Source: Uloborus plumipes
Taxonomy: Eukaryota; Arthropoda; Arachnida; Araneae; Uloboridae
Length of the DNA: 64,000 bases
Reading direction: 5' to 3'
Assembly (NCBI GenBank): GCA_038373865.1
Contig: JAXGGA010003365.1
Coordinates: 1 to 64,000, forward strand
The position numbers and the translations under genes were made by a program. The number at the start of each line of letters is the position of its first letter. Position 1 is the stretch's first letter. Shown one piece after another: positions 46,696-58,566 of the stretch. The notes below the pieces were generated by a model. The model did no database searches and was not told the DNA's origin. It worked only from the letters and a program-made list of their open reading frames with translations.

Positions 46696-49658
46696 TGAGC
46701 GATTCCATACCAAATCACCGAATGGGGGTCGCACGACCGACTCGGATTTTTTTTTAATTTGGTACACAGATTGATGGTATAGAGGTATGAAAAAGCCCAA
46801 AAGGAAAGTTACCTGCTCCACTTATTTTCTGAGATACATGCCCTCAAAGTTTGTCCGCCACGTTAAAATACTAAAAAAGTGATGTTATTTAATCATTTTT
46901 TATATAAAATCGTACTCATGCAAAATAAAAGTGTTAGATATCTATGGAAACTAGTTACTCCAGGCATTCTGAAAAAAAATACTAGAACGTTCATAATGAA
47001 AATTGCCAAGGTACAGGGCTCTTTGAAGTTGTCACCACAAAAACTTGATTTTGCAGATTTTGCTAAAATTCAGGCATTTATTACAAAAAAAGGCAAACAA
47101 AACCAAAGGTTTTCTCACTTTCTGGTAGTGTACAGGTCCTCCCTGTAAATTGCTACGCAATAAATTTTTTGGGTTTCTCACTCCTTCTTGGAAATATTTT
47201 AGCTTAAAAATAAGCCATAAGGCAAAAAATGCGTTTTTGGCCATCTTGGCAGCCATTTTTCTCATAAAGGGGGAGCAGTAGAAACTTTAATTTTTTTTTT
47301 AAACAAGCCACTGATATGTTAGCTATTCACAGGAAAAGAGTTTACTTTTGGTTATTTCTCCCATTAAGAGATATCCAGCTGACAGTATATGCATGTTTTT
47401 CGCGACGACCATATGCTTTTGTTCCCCCTCTCATGGACTTAAAATTAATTAAACCAAAAAATAATTATGTATTTATTATTAGCTGTATTATCTACTCAAT
47501 ATGTCATGAAATTTAATTTATTAAATCATTGAACAATAAATTAGATAATCGATGAAAAAAAGAAAAAGTATTTCTCTGATGCCTGAGCATTATGCATTCA
47601 TAATTATAAAGCACTAAATACTTTCTTGAGAAATTAATTAACATAAATGAGCTCTAAATAGTTATATTATAAGCAATACCCAATCTTGTGATTGGGATAC
47701 TCCTGTTTTTAATTGAAGAATTTCTTGAATATCACATGAATATCAGGAAAATAAATGAGGTCTTTTCGTTTGATGTAGGATACTTTATGACAAATTTCAT
47801 TTGATGGGCTACTAACTGAGCATGGTGAAAAAGAGCTATTAATTTCAGCATCGAATTCCATTTTACCTTATTAACAGTTAAATATTTATAAAATAATTAA
47901 ATAAATAATTTAATATAAAGCCATGCTTGAAGAATTAAAATTAGTGCAACTAATTTATTCCCATACTGATCTTTACAAAACTGACATGTGTTGAGCACTG
48001 ATAAGAACTGACAAGAATACGTTTACTCACTAAAATACTAGTTCACAGATACTATAAAGCGTACATTCTATTTTCTACAAAATAATACTGCAACAAAGAA
48101 CAAGGGTATAAAGGGGTAGGTACTAAAGAATTTCTTGAAAAATCAATTAAAATAAAGGAGTTTCGAATATTTATCTCATAGGCAATACCCAATCTTGTGA
48201 TTGGATGTTCCTGATTGATGGCTATAAACAGGAGGATACCCTTGTTCTTTGTTACAGTATTATTTTGTGGAAAATAGAATGTATGCTTTATAGTATCTGT
48301 GAACTAATATTTTAGTGAGTAAACTTTTTCTTGTCAGTTCTTATCAGTGCTCAACGCATGTCAATTTTGTTAAGATCAGTATGGGAATAAATTAGTTGCA
48401 CTAATTTTAATTCTTCAAGTATGGCTTTATATTAAATTATTTATTTAATTGTTTTGTAAATATTTAACTGTTAATAAGGTAAAATGGAATTCGATGCTGA
48501 AATTAATAGCTCTTTATCACCATGCTCAGTTAGTAGCCCATCAAATGAAATTTGTCATAAAATATCCTACATCAAACGAAAAGACCTCATTTATTTTCCT
48601 GATATTCATGTGATATTCAAGAAATTCTTCAATTAAAAGCAGGAGTATCCCAATCACAAGATTGGGTATTGCTTATAATATAAATATTTAGAGCTCATTC
48701 ATGTTAATTAATTTCTCAAGAAAGTATTTAGTGCTTTATAATTATGAATGCATAATGCTCAGGCATCAGAGAAATACTTTTTCTTTTTTTCATCAATTAT
48801 CTAATTTATTGTTCAATGATTTAATAAATTAAATTTCATGACATATTGGGTAGATAATACAGCTAATAATAAATATATCATTATTTTTTGGTTTAATTAA
48901 TTTTAAGTCCATGAGAGGGGGAACAAAAGCATATGGTCGTCGCGAAAAACATGCATATACTGTCAGCTGGATATCTCTTAATGGGAGAAATAACCAAAAG
49001 TAAACTCTTTTCCTGTGAATAGCTAACATATCAGTGGCTTGTTTAAAAAAAAAATTAAAGTTTCTACTGCTCCCCCTTTATGAGAAAAATGGCTGCCAAG
49101 ATGGCCAAAAACGCATTTTTTGCCTTACGGCTTATCTTTAAGTTAAAATATTTCCAAGAAGGAGTGAGAAACCCAAAAAATTTATTGCGTAGCAATTTAC
49201 AGGGAGGACCTGTACACTACCAGAAAGTGAGAAAACCTTTGGTTTTGTTTGCCTTTTTTTGTAATAAATGCCTGAATTTTAGCAAAATCTGCAAAATCAA
49301 GTTTTTGTGGTGACAACTTCAAAGAGCCCTGTACCTTGGCAATTTTTATTATGAACGTTCTAGTATTTTTTTTCAGAATGCTTGGAGTAACTAGTTTCCA
49401 TAGATATCTAACACTTTTATTTTGCATGAGTACGATTTTTTATAAAAAATAATTAAATGACATCACTTTTTTAGTATTTTGACGTGACGGACAAACTTTG
49501 AGGGCATGTATCTCAGAAAATAAGTGGAGCAGGTAACTTTCCTTTTGGGCTTTTTCATACCTCTATACCATCAATCTGTGTACCAAATTAAAAAAAAATC
49601 CGAGTCGGTCGTGCGACCAACTTTTTTTTTTTTCGGTGATTTGGTATGGAATCGCTCG
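46696..49658. mobile_element. 3-kb near-perfect palindrome with TA duplication
   Basis: TA at 46694-46695 and 49659-49660. Ends TGAGCGATTCCATACCAAAT and ATTTGGTATGGAATCGCTCG, then arms of about 1.42 kb that mirror each other to a loop at about 48116-48240. Mirrored open frames (47316-47516 + with 48829-49029 -) are copies of one sequence. No transposase recognised. Confidence 0.85.
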
Positions 49659-49664
49659 TATAGT

Positions 49665-50330
49665 AGTTTTTTTTCGTAAGGAGCTAATGTGATATAATGA
49701 CCGCTGAATGATAACTGCAGCTTTTTGTGTTCTTCAATTCTACAACCACTCCGTACGTCAGACAAATTTTAGCCTTAGTCGCTAGAGCTCCACTAGAAAT
49801 TGTTCTTGAGCGTGGAGAAAGGAACAAATGAATAGTGAATTGTTCTTCAAACGCAGTAAAACAAATATATATTTAAAAATCTCTCCCCCTCCTCCCAAGA
49901 AAAAAAAAGAGGTATAAATATATATTTTTTACGATAGGGGAGAGATAAATATATATGTTGAAAAACAACTTTTGAATTTAAGTAAATACTGTACTGCGCA
50001 ATGCAAATTTTACTGAGCGAGTACTTTATTAGCTGGTATAGTATTTAGAGGAATAATTTCGCCCCTTTTGATATCTTTATCATTTTATATAAGATTAGAT
50101 TCAAAACTTCTTGTTGAAATCATTTAAAATAATACAATACTGACGACATATGTATAAAATAGTTTTTTGAGTATTGAGCTATTAATACTCAAAATATATA
50201 TTCAGTAATTATATAATATTCAAAATATATATTCAGTGATTATAAAATACTCATTTAATAATCACTGAAATGCATTTAATAATTTTATTTATTAGTTGTC
50301 TCCTTTCTGTCTGAAAAGTTATGATTGCGT
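49665..50330. other. Intron DNA, small repeats only
   Basis: AT-rich; TCAAAATATATATTCAGT is repeated near 50188 and 50219. Confidence 0.5.
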
Positions 50331-50336
50331 GTCGTC

Positions 50337-50530
50337 ATCGTCCACAAATGATATCACGCTTTGAGGAGGGGGGCCATGAAATAGTGAGTGCATGCCAAGG
50401 GTGACAAAAAATGTGACATTTAATTTTTTTTGAAACAATATGTTTTTAAGAAAATAACGAAACAAGTGACAGAGGAGGGGATAAAAAAATGTTCAAAAAA
50501 GTGTAACTTCATTTATGGACAGCTCGTAGG
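50337..50530. mobile_element. MITE-like repeat copy 2 (GTCCATAAA family)
   Basis: ATCGTCCACAAATGATATCAC at the left (given short) and GTAACTTCATTTATGGACAG at the right are imperfect inverted repeats. Internal GGTGACAAAAAATGTGACAT matches copy 3. Confidence 0.6.
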
Positions 50531-50739
50531 TGGAAATTTTTTTTCGAAAGAAGAGAAGTAATAGTTAAAATGTGCATGTTCATAGTCTGGCTGTGTTTAT
50601 GCATAATTCTTCACAAATGATTTATTTCCGTTAAAAATATCCAAAGAATGACTCATAGCTATGATTGTGTCATTTCTTTACCTCGTTCGAAAGAGAACAA
50701 TTTGCGGCATAACGCATAAAAATAATCGTCTGCTTTTCT

Positions 50740-50909
50740 GAAGTGAACGCAGCGCGCTCAATGAATCTCGACACTTGACGTAACGCCCACTTGGATGATT
50801 TTTAGACCAATGACGGTGTTGTTTTCCTTTTGTAACGATGATCGCATTCTCTCTTCAAGAACAAAACTCTTGAAAAATTCATTCTTGAATATGGTTTGAG
50901 AATTCGAAC
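50740..50909 (+). promoter_or_regulatory. Promoter-like segment before the candidate exon
   Basis: Less AT-rich than the flanks and free of recognised repeats. It carries a CRE-like TGACGTAACG near 50777 and a CCAAT box inside GACCAATGAC near 50807. No TATA box at a convincing distance was seen. Support is motif-level only. Confidence 0.25.
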
Positions 50910-50943
50910 ATGGCAACGGCTGTCATAACTCCCGCTGCTGTTG
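50910..50943 (+). CDS. Candidate alternative first coding exon
   Basis: ATG opens a short frame reading MATAVITPAAV followed by one base, then a near-ideal donor G|GTAAGT at 50944. It ends in phase 1, so it could splice onto the SEA exon at 58567, giving a Val at the junction as in the vertebrate MVYFR context. Another ATG at 50891 opens a two-codon upstream ORF. The 200 bases before it look promoter-like (CRE-like TGACGTAACG near 50777 and CCAAT near 50810). The peptide is not a signal peptide, so an isoform starting here would not obviously be secreted. It could also be the first exon of an unrelated gene or a chance ATG. Confidence 0.3.
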
Positions 50944-51604
50944 GTAAGTCTAAGTTTCCCTTTTAGTTGACATTTTTTCAGTTATTTAAAATTTCGCTCG
51001 ATTTAAAGTTTATATTTGTCTTCTTTTTTCTTTTCCCTCTTCAGAAGTATTCTGAATACTGCTTATATTAAATACCACTATCCGCAATGGATTTATCCGA
51101 GAACGGACAAATTTCACAGGAACTGTAATCCTCCTGTTCCCAAGTTCTATATTTTTGAGCTAGGAGGAATTAAGGAAAATAAATAAATAGTTAAGGAGTA
51201 TGGTAGAATTTATGCTCGCCATGGTTTAATGCGTTTAGAAACACAATTTCTGAAGAACAAATCATTTTAATTAAAGCCTCGAATAACAAGACAAGTTTTG
51301 AAGTCTTTTCCACTCCTAATGTATTCCTTGTTTTTGACTTTTCCACTAACAATTCAAATAAATGAAAATATTCTTTCTATATATTTCACTAATAACGCCT
51401 TTGCTATAAAAATTAATTTTATTATGAGAGCACAGAGTTGCACAGATATTTTCTGTTTTCAAAGTTTGATTCTTTTTTTTTCTGCGGCTGCATTTTAGAT
51501 AAAGCACGCATGACAAATAGTAGGAGAATTAGAGTCATTTCATGGCCATACTCTAAGTGTCTAAGTGCTTTTGGTCTTCAGTGATTGAGTTATTTCGCAA
51601 TGAT

Positions 51605-52325
51605 AAATTGCTATGTGTTTTCTTTCTGGACCTCAAACGTCAATCGCTCTTTCAAATTGTCAGTCTGCCAACGTCTCGTGTCCCGGAGCTTCACCTCCTG
51701 GGACTTAGGCAGGGATTCAAGTGAAACAGCACTGCGATCGCTTCGAATTGCAATCGCTACTGGAAGTGCCAATAGCGACACATTATAGCCACATTATCAT
51801 CAACTTAAATTGGCATGACGTCACTACGGGTGGAGCCAATAAGAGCTCACAAGCACTCAGCGATCTCCTCTTATTCGCCAAGTAGGCTGTGACGTTTTAT
51901 GTAGCTCGTTTTTCATAGGCAAACGTCACGCTGACGTCACGATGTTTTTATCAAGAAACGTTCTAATGTAATTCATTTCCAGTCGCGATTGTAATTTGCG
52001 ATTGCCTGTTTCACTTGAATCCCTGCCTTAGTCACCGGTCCTTTCGCCTCAGTACTGGCGCCATCTGTAAAGTTGCAAGGAAACCAATATGTGCACAGAT
52101 GTGTGACCCCTGCGGTTTGAATCAGGGAACTTTGTTACGGTTTTCCAATACTTTATCCACTGAGCTTAAATGACTTCAAGGCTCGGGGTCAAAGTTGGAA
52201 TATATGCTCTCCGATGTACACCACACACTTATCTCAATTCGAACTTACGAGAAATATAATTTGAATTCGAGTTTTCGAAATTGAAATTAATTTTTACTTT
52301 TTTTTTCCTCTCTGTCTCTCTTGTG
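51605..52325 (-). mobile_element. SINE copy split by a Harbinger MITE
   Basis: 51605-51704 and 52031-52325 together match 41035-41390. On the minus strand the A-box-like AGCTCAGTGGATAAAGTA and B-box-like GATTCAAACCGC lie near 52105-52175, spaced as in a tRNA. The insertion at 51708-52027 splits it. Confidence 0.7.
51708..52027. mobile_element. PIF/Harbinger-type MITE
   Basis: Perfect 22-bp inverted repeats starting GGCAGGGATTCAAGTGAAAC, flanked by TTA at 51705-51707 and 52028-52030. A 3-bp TWA target is the Harbinger signature. 320 bp, non-coding, with paired GTCGC/GCGAT words near both ends. Confidence 0.85.
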
Positions 52326-52329
52326 ATTT

Positions 52330-55035
52330 GAATATTCTTCAGAGTTAAGATTTATATGCACTACGGACTGCGTCAATGATACCAGATATATCTCTATAAA
52401 TCATAGGTAATCAAGCAAACTCGGTAATAAAATAAAGTTTTGACAAAGATATGCTTTTGGGACAATTTCAAAATAAAAATCCAAATTTAGAAAAAAATGA
52501 AATAATAATAATGAATGAATAAAAAAGCGAACAAACTGCTTGGACTTTTTTTTCTTGTTGTTTTAGAAAAACTTAGTATGCCTTGTACATTTATGCACCA
52601 AATAAGAAAAGTAGTATTGATTAGAAATGATACATTGATGAAAAAAAAAAAAAACTATCCGTCAAACTTGCATTTCATTAAAACAAAATAAGTTAGCACA
52701 CTCATTAATCTGTAATTTACCGCTTAATTATCTCATTAATTGGATTTCACAGTTTCCAATAATGTATAAAAATTTCTGAAAACGTTTGCAGAAACTCTAT
52801 TTAGTGAAAAAAAAAAAAAAAAAAACATTTTCTCCAAAAACCACGTGTATTTTTAAAAACTATTTGGTAGAAACCGCGGCTAAAACAAACGTATTTTAAG
52901 CAACTCTAGATGGAATCATTTAAGTCTCAGCAAATCGAGAGTCAACTTATCAGAGCCAGACTCGGCTTGGTTAACGGTGAATTAGGCGGTCAGACTATAT
53001 TGTTTGTTTCTGCTACTTTTTGTTTTATAAACACTTGAGCACTTCTAACGATAAAGCAAGTGAGAGCTTTTTGAGTAGTAGTGAAGACGTATCTTTGCTG
53101 ATCCAAAGCTTCCTTTTTTTACTCTTGACCTTTTTTTTTTCATTCTGTGAGATAGCACTTTATTTAAATACTATAAACTGAAATTCTTCAGTGTTGATAA
53201 CTCCTACAATATCTACCTAAGAAGTCTTAAATTTCGCAATTGAATGAGATATGAAGTGGAGTACGTGGGAAGAGAGTAAATGATACTGATTCAATTTTTT
53301 TTCTGCCCAATCACACTTTATTTACTATTTACGGAGGAGATAAATGTTTATCTATGCTATGCAAATTGCATTGAAAAAAAAATAATAACTTGAAGACAAT
53401 GCTATTTATTATTTCTTAAAATTTTGCATACTTAATTTAACTTCTTAAAAGGTAAGAACTGTCTCTAAAAACTGTCGGCGAACAATGCTTAACAGAATAC
53501 ATTAGAAAATTAAAAAAAAAATGAATTTTTTAAAAAATAAATGATGATAATAATATTAAAATACTCACACGCACACAATCTGTGTATAAGAAATTTTGTA
53601 CGTTGTAGCGCAGACAGGAGGCCATGGTGACATGATCAATAAGGTTGTTGAACCCGTTAATGGAAGTTCACAGATTCGCTGCCAGCTAAACAAAGGTACT
53701 GCGTGTTCACAAATGGTGACTGGAGCACGTTTAATATGTTCGTAGTCACAAGAACTTCCAAGCTCCGGTTACAAAGAAAAAACTTCTCGGGGTGATGGTT
53801 CTTGAGGAACCCATCCAACATGTTAAACCACAAGTACTGAGAGAACTCTGGAGTGTGTAGCTCAAACAGAGCAGTTTTAAGTAAAAACAGAAACGAGCAT
53901 ATGGAATGATGTCGATTAGGAATGCTACTATTTCTCTTTAGTTTCAAACCGCAAGTGAAACTTTTGTAAGATAGTATTAAAGTTTTCGATAGAGGTTTCG
54001 AAAAATATTCAGAGTCGTAATAGACGAGAAACTAAGTCTAGGGTTCACTCTAAGGGGAATAAAAGCAAAACTTTAAGTAGAATTCCTTAAAACTGAAATG
54101 GGAGTTTTTTTTTTAGTTTTTTAGTTTATTGCTCGAACATTTTTGATAAATACTGAACCAAGTATTTGCATGTAATATGTCACCGCACCACCGCACGTAT
54201 CTTAAAATGTATTTAATGAGCATAGCATCGAGAAAGAAAGTTCCGCTTGTTTACTAAAACAAAGCAGTGTATTTTGTATTTTAGCCAAATTGATAATTTT
54301 TTGAAGAAAAATTAACATTAAAATGTAAAATCCCTTTCAGTATCTGTTGCATAGGGCATATTCTCATAGGCAAGATTTTATTTTTAAATCAATTATTTAC
54401 GAAATGATGTGCATATGAAAAAAAATCTAACTGCTCTAAAAAAGAAAATTGATCTTTTCCAAAAAAAAAAAAAAAATTAGGGGGGGGGGGAGGTGCACTT
54501 TAAAAATATTGATGTTGCCAATGAAAGCGTTTCAGTGCAGCTTCCGCCGAAAATGAGTTCCAAATAATGAGCATTTTCAGCGGAGATTTTTTTTTTAATT
54601 TTTATGAGGCTAAATTCTGAGATTCTTCGGTTTATTTATGAGAATAAGATGGATGTTGAAAATAATTGTAAGCTGTTTTACACAGGGCTGTCTTCCTAAA
54701 AGAAATATGAAAAACATAAAAATCTGAGATAAAAAATGTCGCAATCTTTTTAACTTTTAACGGATGGCTACTGATTAGTGAACAGCAGGAGTATCGAGAA
54801 CAAGAATTTTTGGAAAGTCAGATTAAAAAAAAAAAGTTAAGCTCGCTTGATGCCGTGTTAAGCGAGCACTCTGGATAGTTATTTATGGGCAGTAGAGGCT
54901 GCAGATGGAAGGTCAGTGGAGATCACTGTGACCTCCCCAAAAAATTCCTATTCGGCTCATTTTGCTGACCATGCGGCAAATTTGTACACAATATTGAAGC
55001 TTCTAGATTCGTTTTTATTTCCTTTTATTAAAATT
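52330..55035. other. Intron DNA, nothing recognised
   Basis: AT-rich; poly-A runs near 52810 and 54463 and a poly-G run at 54481. Short frames without domains. Confidence 0.45.
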
Positions 55036-55041
55036 TTATTA

Positions 55042-56337
55042 CCGTAAAATGGGGTGTATAGGAACAGCGGGGTCAATCGGAACAAACCTTCCCGACCGTA
55101 CAAAGAAATTCTTCATAAATATACTATTGGGTATTTTTCGCCATGAAATTTTTTTTAGAAAGGTAAGATCATAGGAAGTAGGAAAAAATTACTTTTGTCA
55201 ATCTGGCAACGCTACTGGCTTCTAAGGAGGGCTGCACGTGGAATGCTAGAAAACATCACATTTTCATAGACTGCAAAACTTCATATGCAAGAACTAACTT
55301 TCTTATGTTTAAAAACCAAGAGTGGTATGTTTCAACTATACATGTATCTGAACAACAGAATACCACATTGGAATTTACATTTTTTATAAATTGTGTCATT
55401 AAAATGAAGAATTCTGAAAAATGCCATAGGAAAAAAATTTGCGGGGTGAATCGGAACACTTAGTTCTGTTGCTCCAATTCAAACTTATTTGAAGGAAACT
55501 GTTTGAAAAATCAAGATTCTACCCCAATTCTTCTAATCAAGACAAGGACAAGGATTTATTACTGTTTATCCCTTCTCGTGAGCAAATAGAATGACAAAAG
55601 ATGTCTAGAATGACAAAAAGTTGCAGATTTCAAAAGATTTTTTCTCCAGGAGACTTCTTTTTACTTAAAATACGCGGGGGAAAGATACATAGACTTTATG
55701 TAGTAAAAGTCCAGCACACAGACAGTGATGAATAAGCGAAAAAATCTTTCAGGACAATCCCCGAAACCCAGAGATTTCAAGAAACTAAAGAAAAGGCAGA
55801 GTTCATTAAGGGAGATGTTGTGAAAAAACTTAAGCCAAGTCACAATTGCTAGTTTTAAGGACAAGTACATATTTGTGGACGACATGAGTGACTTCCATTC
55901 ATGTTGAATCTTTGTATTTCAATTCAAAAGCATTTCTTGTTTTTCATTTTTCATAAGTTCAAAATAATTTTGATTTTTGACAAATTATAAACGTTTACTG
56001 GTATTGAAATTATGCATTTATTTAACAGTAATTACCTGTTCTTATTCTCCCCCATCAATGTAACTCATGTTTGTGAGACCTATTACAGGTTAAATTGAAA
56101 AAAATAAAAATTTTAACATGTGTTCCGATTGACCCCTATCAGCGGGGTGATTCGAAACACCCATAATTTCCTATATATTTTAATAATAATTGTTCAAAAT
56201 GTTTTGTCCTTGCTTGGTATATCAAAAGTAAAGCAAGACCGAAGTTTTTACCCAAAAAATCAAATTAAAAAAAAATCTTTTAACTGCTTTTTTTACAATC
56301 AAAGCTGAAAAGTGTTCCGATTCACCCCATTTTACGG
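55042..56337. mobile_element. Mariner/pogo-like element with iterated GGGGTSAATCGGAACA word
   Basis: TA at 55040-55041 and 56338-56339. Ends CCGTAAAATGGGGTG and CACCCCATTTTACGG, perfect inverted repeats. The word GGGGTSAATCGGAACA occurs near 55071, 55443, 56122 (complement), 56142 and 56313 (complement). No intact transposase; a KKRQSSLREMLWKN stretch near 55800 on the + strand may be a remnant. Confidence 0.8.
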
Positions 56338-56499
56338 TATCCTTCTTTTTACATCAAATATTCTTGCTCATAAGCTGTTATATGCATTGTATGATATGTG
56401 TCTATTCTCTTATTTTATCATTCGAAAAAATTGAAATTTCATCTGGGAAATTGAGAATTTTCCTTCTCTCAAAAATATTAGTGTAGAGGCCACTGATGG

Positions 56500-56720
56500 G
56501 GTTGTTTTTACTGTTTTTATGAAATAAGGGACAGGACAAGGCAACGAAACGGAAGTGCGAGGTGACAAAAAATATGACATCATGCACTTTTTATAAAATT
56601 GTGTTAATATGACACTTTGTGACTTATAGGGGGAGGAAGGAGAGGTGAAAATGAAAAAAAAAAAAAAAAAAAAAAACAAAAAAAAAAAAAAAAATTTACG
56701 ACATTCGATGTTACGCCAGT
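56500..56720. mobile_element. MITE-like repeat copy 3 (GTCCATAAA family)
   Basis: Shares GTGACAAAAAATATGACATC and GACTTATAGGGGGAGGAAGG with the other copies; a long A tract has expanded in the middle (56653-56695). Confidence 0.5.
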
Positions 56721-57110
56721 TTGCTTCATTGTTAGAATTTCGTTTCTTGAATTGGCAACATAACTGTTTGTTTACCTTTTCGACTAGCGCAAATTTTCGA
56801 ATTCTTTTGTGATTATTGGGGTAACAACAAGGTAAATAATTCATTAAAACTTGCAATTTACAGTCAAGTAACAAAATAACAGTGTATTTTTCTAGAAAAA
56901 AAAGCGGTTATCGGGATTGTGCAGCGGTATTGATTTCCATTTAATCTATACCTAACTCTGTACTTAATTTAAAATTTAAGTCATAAATTTTTGTTGAAAA
57001 TGTCTTTAAAGATGCAAATAACTGGTTTTCTTTTAGTTTCCGTTCTCCAGAACTATTAATGAGCAATGCATTTTATATGTTTCTGTTGATGTCAAATAAT
57101 TCCAAAGCTA

Positions 57111-58444
57111 GGGTGGGTCGGGGTAATTTGGGTATGAAAATGACCTACTTTGAGCTTTCCAGTCCTGTAAAAAAAAATTATATATATATATTTTTTTCTT
57201 TTTCTTGTTTCATCTTAGCATTGTGACTTTCTAGAACAGTTTTTCACAAATTTCAAGTTAATAGATGCATTTGTGTATTAATGGCTAATTAATTTTCACT
57301 ATACCTAAATTACCCCGTGGACGGGGGAATTTGGGTATAGTAATGGTTAGAGAGCAAAGCCTGGTTTTTAACAACTACCCCACTTAATTTTTTCAAACTT
57401 ATGTTGAATGTAGGTATAATATAAATAATGAAATAGTATAAATACTAATTTTTGAGTATTAAGACAAATTGTAGGTTACAAATAAAAAAATTCCAGGTTA
57501 CAAATAAAACAAATTCAAGGTTATATACAAAAAATTGCACAAAATGACTAATCAATTATGGAATGGGGAGTAGTTTTTTGTGAGAGAACATTCAAGCAAA
57601 TTTAAAAAATCTTCCATTATAGTCTGGAACAGGAAATGTATCTGAAATATGTCCCAACTAAACCCATTCAACATCATCCTCGTCCGGGAAAATGTAACGT
57701 TGACTGTCACCTTCACATTGCCTTAAAAATTTAACGCTATAACATTCTGGATTTTTAGGGTCTTGGGCAATTATTTGCCCCTTGAATTCTTTTTGAGTTT
57801 TCCTGCATTCACTCAAATAGATTACTGAAACCCATGATCCTACATGACTTGTAGAAGGCTGGGAAAGGTTATCTTCACTTTTTACTTTTGTTTTCTCGAA
57901 CTGACTCATCTTGATAGTTTTTGTAGATTTTTTCTTTATTTTAACAGGTTTCTCTGAAAGTTCTTTGAATCTAGCTTTAGGCACAATAGTGGGCTTCTTT
58001 TTTTGCTTTTGTAGTTCATTAAAATAATCATTTGTTCTTCTGATTGGTAAATGAACGGTATACCCAAATTACCCCGTGTTATTAAATCATTAATTACATG
58101 AAAACTAATAGTGATAAATTTTTCAATTTAATGACAAATTAGAGTAGACATATGTAATGTATACATAACTGAATTTGAAAAACATAGAGTCACATGTTCA
58201 TTCACAACACTATTTGGAAGTAGTTGGTTCGCATTATACTGCCATCTTCAAAAAGTTTAATTTATTTTTTATCAATTTCAATAAAAGTGTAGGAAATATT
58301 TTTTCAGTATATTCTCATAGGTATGGAGGATGTTTATAACTGTGAATTTTTGTAGGTATCTCAAATGATTATTTTTCATTTTATTCAATAAAATGTAATT
58401 TATACCCAAATTCCCCCGATTACCCAAATTACCCCGACCCACCC
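57111..58444 (-). mobile_element. Mariner/pogo-like element with iterated TACCCAAATTACCCCG word
   Basis: TA at 57109-57110 and 58445-58446. Ends GGGTGGGTCGGGGTAATTTG and its complement. The word recurs near 57119, 57303, 57320, 58063, 58403 and 58418. It carries a short transposase-like open frame on the minus strand and ends 120 bp before the SEA exon. Confidence 0.85.
57658..57984 (-). pseudogene. Probable C-terminal piece of a DDE transposase
   Basis: 108-codon open frame. The C-terminal part reads GSWVSVIYLSECRK, then KGQIIAQDPKNPECYSVKFL and the acidic end IFPDEDDVEWV. This resembles the C-terminal segment of arthropod pogo/DDE_1 transposases (V-x-V-x-Y, then V-x-F-L-R, then FPDxDD). 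The catalytic domain is missing. The N-terminal part is lysine-rich and unremarkable. The family call is from memory and uncertain. Confidence 0.45.
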
Positions 58445-58566
58445 TATCAAAATAGTTTTCGATACCTTTTGTTTTTTTTCTGATAGCATCATTGACCTGT
58501 ACAATTGCTTTTCATGTTTACAAATTATGTTTCCATGACTTTTGTCGTTATATTTTTCTGTTTCAG

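Larger units (their letters stand above)
35290..58566 (+). other. HSPG2: 23.3-kb perlecan intron filled with transposons
   Basis: Runs from the GTGAGT donor to the TTTCAG acceptor with compatible phases at both ends. It holds a hAT MITE, two hairpin-ended elements, a Tigger/pogo element, a 3-kb palindrome, SINEs, a Harbinger MITE and two mariner/pogo-like elements. Small undetected exons of phase 1-1 inside it cannot be excluded. Confidence 0.6.

Noticed and set aside
47032..49313. Matching open frames on opposite strands
   Set aside because: They are the same sequence read in the two arms of the 3-kb palindrome; no domain.
56410..56874. 154-codon open frame on the minus strand
   Set aside because: Depends on a long A tract (read as Phe/Lys runs) within a MITE-like repeat.
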